DNA from: RGIG8748 sp045539515
GTDB taxonomy: Bacteria > Bacillota > Clostridia > UMGS1810
Assembly (NCBI GenBank): GCA_045539515.1
Contig: JAZQFN010000064.1
Span: forward strand, 1-9,678
Direction of reading: 5' to 3'
Length of the DNA: 9,678 bases
The stretch's first letter is position 1. Every line of letters starts with the position of its first letter. The notes under the pieces are model-generated. The model made no database searches. It was given only the letters and a program-made list of their open reading frames with translations, and was not told the origin of the DNA. The translations under genes were made by a program, and so were the position numbers. This document shows positions 7,100 to 9,678 of this stretch, in pieces.

Positions 7100-7150
7100 A
7101 AGGTGTTATTCCAAGCGAAGCCGAAGAATCACCTTTACCAATAATAAAGG
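7100..7150 (+). promoter_or_regulatory. Competing stems in the ribF leader, one masking the ribosome binding site
   Basis: CACCTT (7130-7135) can pair with AAGGTG (7100-7105), extended with one bulge and one mismatch by TT-A-TTC (7106-7111) with GAA-G-AA (7123-7128). The overlapping segment CCTTTA (7132-7137) can instead pair with TAAAGG (7145-7150), which contains the ribF ribosome binding site. The two stems share 7132-7135 and cannot form together. This is the layout of a translational on/off switch, but no known riboswitch aptamer is present and function is inferred only. Confidence 0.4.
7104..7130. repeat. Possible copy of a dispersed palindromic repeat (ATTC...AGCGAAGC...GAAGAATC type)
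   Basis: The segment around ATTCCAAGCGAAGCCGAAGAATC resembles a short palindromic sequence (GTCATTCTGAGCGAAGC...GAAGAATC type) that I recall as scattered in intergenic regions of many unrelated bacterial genomes. The copy is imperfect. It forms the body of the first ribF-leader stem, so the leader structure may derive from insertion of this repeat. Identification rests on memory, not on a search. Confidence 0.4.
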
Positions 7151-7158
7151 ATTATATT

Positions 7159-8028
7159 ATGAATAACTCCAAAACAGTAGTCGTGCTTGGTAAATTTGAC
7201 GGAGTGCATATAGCTCACACCGGGCTTATATCCACAGCGGTGGATATTGCAAAACGTCAAGGCATCAAAAGCCTTGTGTACTCAATGCAAAAAAGTGACA
7301 CTCCCTCAATGACCGACAGCCCCCAAAAACTAAATATTATAAAATCTCTCGGCATAGATGAGGTTGTTATGAGGGAACTGGACTCTAAGTTTATGATGCT
7401 TTCGGCAGAGGAGTTTGTGTCCGGCATACTTAAAGAAGAGCTTAATGCCTGCTGTGTGGTAGTGGGAGAGAACTTCCGCTTCGGCAGAAACCGCAGTGCC
7501 GGCATAGAAGAGCTTAAGGAAATATGCAGTGTGCACGGCATAGATGTTGTTGTTATGGGTATGGTTCGCATAGGTGACGAAACCGTAAGCTCTACCTTTG
7601 TAAGAAAGCTTCTTTCCATGGGTAATGTATCTTTAGCCAAGGTGTATCTGGGCAGACCTTTCTTCGTAAAAGGCAAAGTGTCCGAGGGAAAGCATCTTGG
7701 CAGAAAGTTGGGTTTTCCTACGGTAAATATTTATCCCGGAACTTCTGTATATCTTCCTGTAAACGGTGTTTATGCCACCAATGTGCGGTTTATGGATAAA
7801 GACTATCCGGCAATTACCAATGTAGGTAAAAACCCTACCGTGGAAGAGGGCAGTAACATAAAAATAGAAACTCATATCTTCGGCGAAACTGCAGTTGCCT
7901 ATGGCGACGAAATTACCGTGGAATTTTTGGAGTTTATCCGCCCTGAGGTTCACTTTGCAGATATGGACGAACTTACAAAGCAAGTGGAAGAAGATAAATT
8001 AAAAGCAAAAAAGATTCATAATATTTAA
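7159..8028 (+). CDS. ribF: Bifunctional riboflavin kinase / FAD synthetase RibF
   Basis: RibF phosphorylates riboflavin to FMN and adenylylates FMN to FAD. The N-terminal FMN adenylyltransferase domain (about 1-155) shows GKFDGVHIAH (11-20), GENFRFGRNRSAG (from 103) and SSTFVRKLL (from 144). The C-terminal riboflavin kinase domain (about 160-289) shows GKHLGRKLGFPTVN (177-190), NGVYA (202-206), ITNVGKNPTV and ETHIFG (237-242, including the likely catalytic glutamate E237). At 289 residues it is slightly shorter than the usual 305-315. The nucleotidyltransferase motif reads HIAH (17-20) instead of the usual HxGH. AAAGG (7146-7150) lies 8 nt before the ATG. A 78-nt gap with structured RNA separates it from truB, and a terminator follows, so it is the last gene of the operon. 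Confidence 0.95.
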   Translation: MNNSKTVVVLGKFDGVHIAHTGLISTAVDIAKRQGIKSLVYSMQKSDTPSMTDSPQKLNIIKSLGIDEVVMRELDSKFMMLSAEEFVSGILKEELNACCVVVGENFRFGRNRSAGIEELKEICSVHGIDVVVMGMVRIGDETVSSTFVRKLLSMGNVSLAKVYLGRPFFVKGKVSEGKHLGRKLGFPTVNIYPGTSVYLPVNGVYATNVRFMDKDYPAITNVGKNPTVEEGSNIKIETHIFGETAVAYGDEITVEFLEFIRPEVHFADMDELTKQVEEDKLKAKKIHNI

Positions 8029-8080
8029 AAGGGAATGTAAAAAAAGCAATATCATTAAGTTAAGAACAATATAAAAATTT

Positions 8081-8127
8081 AAAACACATCTAACGGAATA
8101 TAGAAATTCTAAGTTAGGTGTGTTTTT
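8081..8127 (+). terminator. Rho-independent terminator of the rimP-ribF operon
   Basis: AAAACACATCTAAC (8081-8094) pairs with GTTAGGTGTGTTTT (8113-8126), 14 bp with one G-U, and the T-run TTTTT (8123-8127) ends the structure. The 18-nt apical region can form a second small stem (8095-8099 with 8106-8110). It lies 52 nt after the ribF stop. The A-rich 5' arm could give some termination in the opposite direction as well. Confidence 0.85.
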
Positions 8128-8144
8128 CTAAAAAACGACATGCT

Positions 8145-8169
8145 AAAAAGGCAGGCTGAAAAGTCTGCC
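8145..8169 (-). terminator. Terminator of the transposase gene (minus strand)
   Basis: Read on the minus strand, GGCAGACT (8169-8162) pairs with AGCCTGCC (8157-8150) with one A-C mismatch, around a 4-nt loop. TTTTT (8149-8145) follows. This is the standard shape of an intrinsic terminator, 34 nt past the transposase stop. Read on the + strand the same stem has a G-U pair and a GAAA tetraloop but no T-run, so it should work mainly for the minus strand. Confidence 0.7.
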
Positions 8170-8203
8170 AAAATTCGCTTAATTAATTTACAAATTAATA
8201 GAA

Positions 8204-9520
8204 TTATGGTATTCTGTATAAGAAGCTTGCAGCTACTCTTGCATGTGCTTTTCGTGGATTGGCAAGTCCCTGTCGAATTGGCAACAAATGACGTAGTAAC
8301 AATGCTTCAATTTTAGGCGGAGATATATTTTTCAAGAAAAAATTACGGCATATATGTACTGAAACAGCAAAGTTGATTCTGTATGAATGCTTGCGTTTCT
8401 TTTGTTTAACAATTATGTGTGAGATAATTAGTTGACTAAAATTGTACATAGTAAGTCTTGCAAATATTTCTTGGAGAATATACTCCGTCTTTTTAGAATG
8501 GAATAACATCAGAGACAGTGAATATTTCAAATTTCTGAAAGATGTTTCAATTCCCCAACGCATTGCATAAATATTTTTTAATTCATCAACTGTAAACTCT
8601 TCTTGAGATAGGTTTGTAATAAGAACTTCATATTTGTCATCGGACAATTTAAATCGTATTACACGAAAAGTCATATGATATGGAGGAACAAATATGCTTT
8701 TTCTTGATGTTTTAGGTAAAAAATCAAACGGTGAAGTATGTGATATAAATTTCAAATTACTGTTTTTAGTATCCTTAGTTTGGCTTCGTGTTAATTCAAC
8801 GGAGACGGAAACATCAAATTCTTCATTATCAGGAAGAGGAAGTTTTGAAACAATACCAAATCTATCTACATCTTTTACTCGAATTAAGAACTTTTGTCCT
8901 TTTTCCATTACATGAGCTATGTTGTTGTAAGATTCATAACCTCTGTCAGCAATATAAATAGTTGGGATGGATAAATCATCTCTATCAATCATAGTAACAA
9001 AAGCCTTGTGCTCATTACGATATTTTATCGGCTGAACAATAGCATCAGTATAGATATTTCTTCTAAGGTCATATAAAACATTAAGATGAAGTAGATTAAA
9101 TGGTTTGTATCCTTTGGAATTTTGATAAAAAGATTCAGTTTCTTTCCTGTTGCTTGGAACATGGAGGTCCGAACCATCTACAGCAAGCAAGCGAAAACCT
9201 TTGTATAAATTCTGTTCATCAATAGCATTTGTAAAACTATGAAAAAGTTTTTCAAATGTACAATAATTGATTTTATCGCGTTGCTGACCAAATGCTGAAA
9301 CTGTTGGCATAGAAATATTCATATTAAAGTAGTCCATAAGTTCACCATTAAGAGATTTTCCACTCATAGCTAAAATACATTTAATCATTTGGTCAAAAGG
9401 CAGTTTACGATTACGAATAAAGTCTTTTGAGGGATTTTTTGCATACACTTCCGGATGAGCGGAAATATCATCAATACATTTATTTAGAGATTTCTTAATT
9501 GTTTTTGATGTGTAGTTCAT
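8204..9520 (-). CDS. IS4-family DDE transposase
   Basis: A 438-residue cut-and-paste transposase of the IS4 family with an apparently intact RNase H-like DDE core. D115 lies in LLAVDGSDL, D192 in YIADRGYE, and the catalytic E325 sits in the family's YREK signature Y-(2)-R-(3)-E-(6)-K (Y318, R321, E325, K332). A long beta-rich insertion between D192 and E325 is typical of IS4 proteins, and the C-terminus (RHLLPIRQG...ASFLYRI) looks complete. The ATG at 9520 has AAGGAG on the minus strand about 7 nt upstream. An upstream in-frame TTG (9580) lies in a hairpin loop without a ribosome binding site. Composition is clearly A/T-richer than the operon, consistent with recent acquisition. It is convergent with ribF. 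Confidence 0.93.
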   Translation of the reverse strand: MNYTSKTIKKSLNKCIDDISAHPEVYAKNPSKDFIRNRKLPFDQMIKCILAMSGKSLNGELMDYFNMNISMPTVSAFGQQRDKINYCTFEKLFHSFTNAIDEQNLYKGFRLLAVDGSDLHVPSNRKETESFYQNSKGYKPFNLLHLNVLYDLRRNIYTDAIVQPIKYRNEHKAFVTMIDRDDLSIPTIYIADRGYESYNNIAHVMEKGQKFLIRVKDVDRFGIVSKLPLPDNEEFDVSVSVELTRSQTKDTKNSNLKFISHTSPFDFLPKTSRKSIFVPPYHMTFRVIRFKLSDDKYEVLITNLSQEEFTVDELKNIYAMRWGIETSFRNLKYSLSLMLFHSKKTEYILQEIFARLTMYNFSQLIISHIIVKQKKRKHSYRINFAVSVHICRNFFLKNISPPKIEALLLRHLLPIRQGLANPRKAHARVAASFLYRIP

Positions 9521-9530
9521 ATTATTCTCC

Positions 9531-9598
9531 TTGTCAATAGAAATTGTACTTCTATTAACAAGGGCTGATTTTATTAACAATAGTTAATAAAATCAGCC
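9531..9598 (-). promoter_or_regulatory. Tandem hairpins in the transposase leader
   Basis: Two stem-loops lie back to back upstream of the transposase. The outer one is a perfect 16-bp stem, GGCTGATTTTATTAAC (9563-9578) with its exact complement (9583-9598), and a 4-nt loop. The inner one pairs 9531-9542 with 9550-9561 (12 bp; one pair is G-U in the minus-strand RNA) around a 7-nt loop, and ends right beside the transposase ribosome binding site. Similar leader structures in other insertion sequences limit transposase made from external read-through. Confidence 0.65.
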
Positions 9599-9611
9599 GC
9601 ACAAATTTCAA
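9584..9611 (-). promoter_or_regulatory. Weak candidate promoter of the transposase gene
   Basis: On the minus strand TTGAAA (9611-9606) and TATTAA (9589-9584) are spaced by 16 bp, matching the -35 box at 5 of 6 and the -10 box at 4 of 6. The -10 box lies inside the 16-bp hairpin, so RNA starting here would contain only part of that stem, while read-through RNA from outside would contain all of it. A perfect TTGACA at 9621-9616 has no good -10 partner. Confidence 0.3.
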
Positions 9612-9678
9612 AATTTGTCAAGTATTTTTCGAAATAATTTTTAATATTTACATAAAAAAAGGGGGGCAAGCTCATAGA

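Larger units (their letters stand above)
8145..9622 (-). mobile_element. IS4-family insertion sequence, ends not resolved
   Basis: A single complete transposase gene with its own leader hairpins and terminator lies next to the core operon. Its A/T-rich composition contrasts with the operon genes. The limits given are only the outermost parts I assign to the element. A weak imperfect inverted pair exists at 8178-8201 versus 9599-9622 (14 of 24 positions, A/T-rich), and a 6-bp GGCTGA/TCAGCC pair at 8155-8160/9593-9598. Neither comes with a convincing target duplication, so the true ends remain open. The element could also extend beyond the right edge. Confidence 0.6.

Noticed and set aside
7081..7158. 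FMN riboswitch before ribF
   Set aside because: The gap is 78 nt, too short for the RFN aptamer of well over 100 nt, and the conserved RFN segments are absent.
8150..8169. Stem with GAAA tetraloop as a + strand structured RNA
   Set aside because: The T-run on the minus strand and position just after the transposase stop make a simple transposase terminator the better explanation.
9521..9580. N-terminal extension of the transposase from a TTG at 9580
   Set aside because: The codon is in the loop of the 16-bp hairpin without a ribosome binding site, while ATG 9520 has a good one.
8178..9622. Terminal inverted repeats at 8178-8201 and 9599-9622
   Set aside because: Only 14 of 24 positions agree, the sequence is A/T-rich, each side is itself nearly palindromic, and no target duplication flanks them.

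Overview
The window carries a conserved translation and RNA-metabolism operon of a Firmicute, most likely a member of Clostridia, followed by an insertion sequence. The gene order rimP-nusA-rnpM(ylxR)-ylxQ-infB-rbfA-nrnA-truB-ribF on the + strand is the classic Firmicutes nusA-infB cluster. The YlxR and YlxQ pair between nusA and infB, nrnA after rbfA, AGGAGG-type ribosome binding sites and the intermediate base composition all fit that group. I cannot name a genus.

Layout. Positions 1-371 are a leader region without a convincing gene. It holds a possible folded or repeated element (about 60-180), a 14-bp A/T-rich hairpin (221-255), a sigma-A-type promoter (238-266) and a 9-bp hairpin in the rimP 5' leader (304-325). 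Positions 372-8028 hold nine tightly packed genes, several with overlapping or nearly touching stop and start codons, so they are probably cotranscribed. Only two internal gaps are notable. The 55-nt infB-rbfA gap is filled by a long hairpin that places the rbfA start in doubt. The 78-nt truB-ribF gap holds two competing stems, one of which pairs with the ribF ribosome binding site. A strong terminator follows ribF (8081-8127). A minus-strand IS4-family transposase gene then fills 8204-9520, with its own terminator at 8145-8169 and two tandem hairpins in its leader.

Function. RimP and RbfA mature the 30S subunit, IF2 starts translation and NusA controls RNA polymerase pausing and termination. 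RnpM and YlxQ are small RNA-binding proteins, NrnA degrades nanoRNA and pAp, TruB makes pseudouridine 55 in tRNA, and RibF makes FMN and FAD. The cluster thus links transcription, ribosome assembly and RNA turnover. The core genes look ordinary. The points worth a second look are the RNA structures in front of rimP, rbfA and ribF, an unusual active-site motif in RibF, and the insertion sequence where rpsO is often found. I saw no defence system, CRISPR array, tRNA or rRNA.
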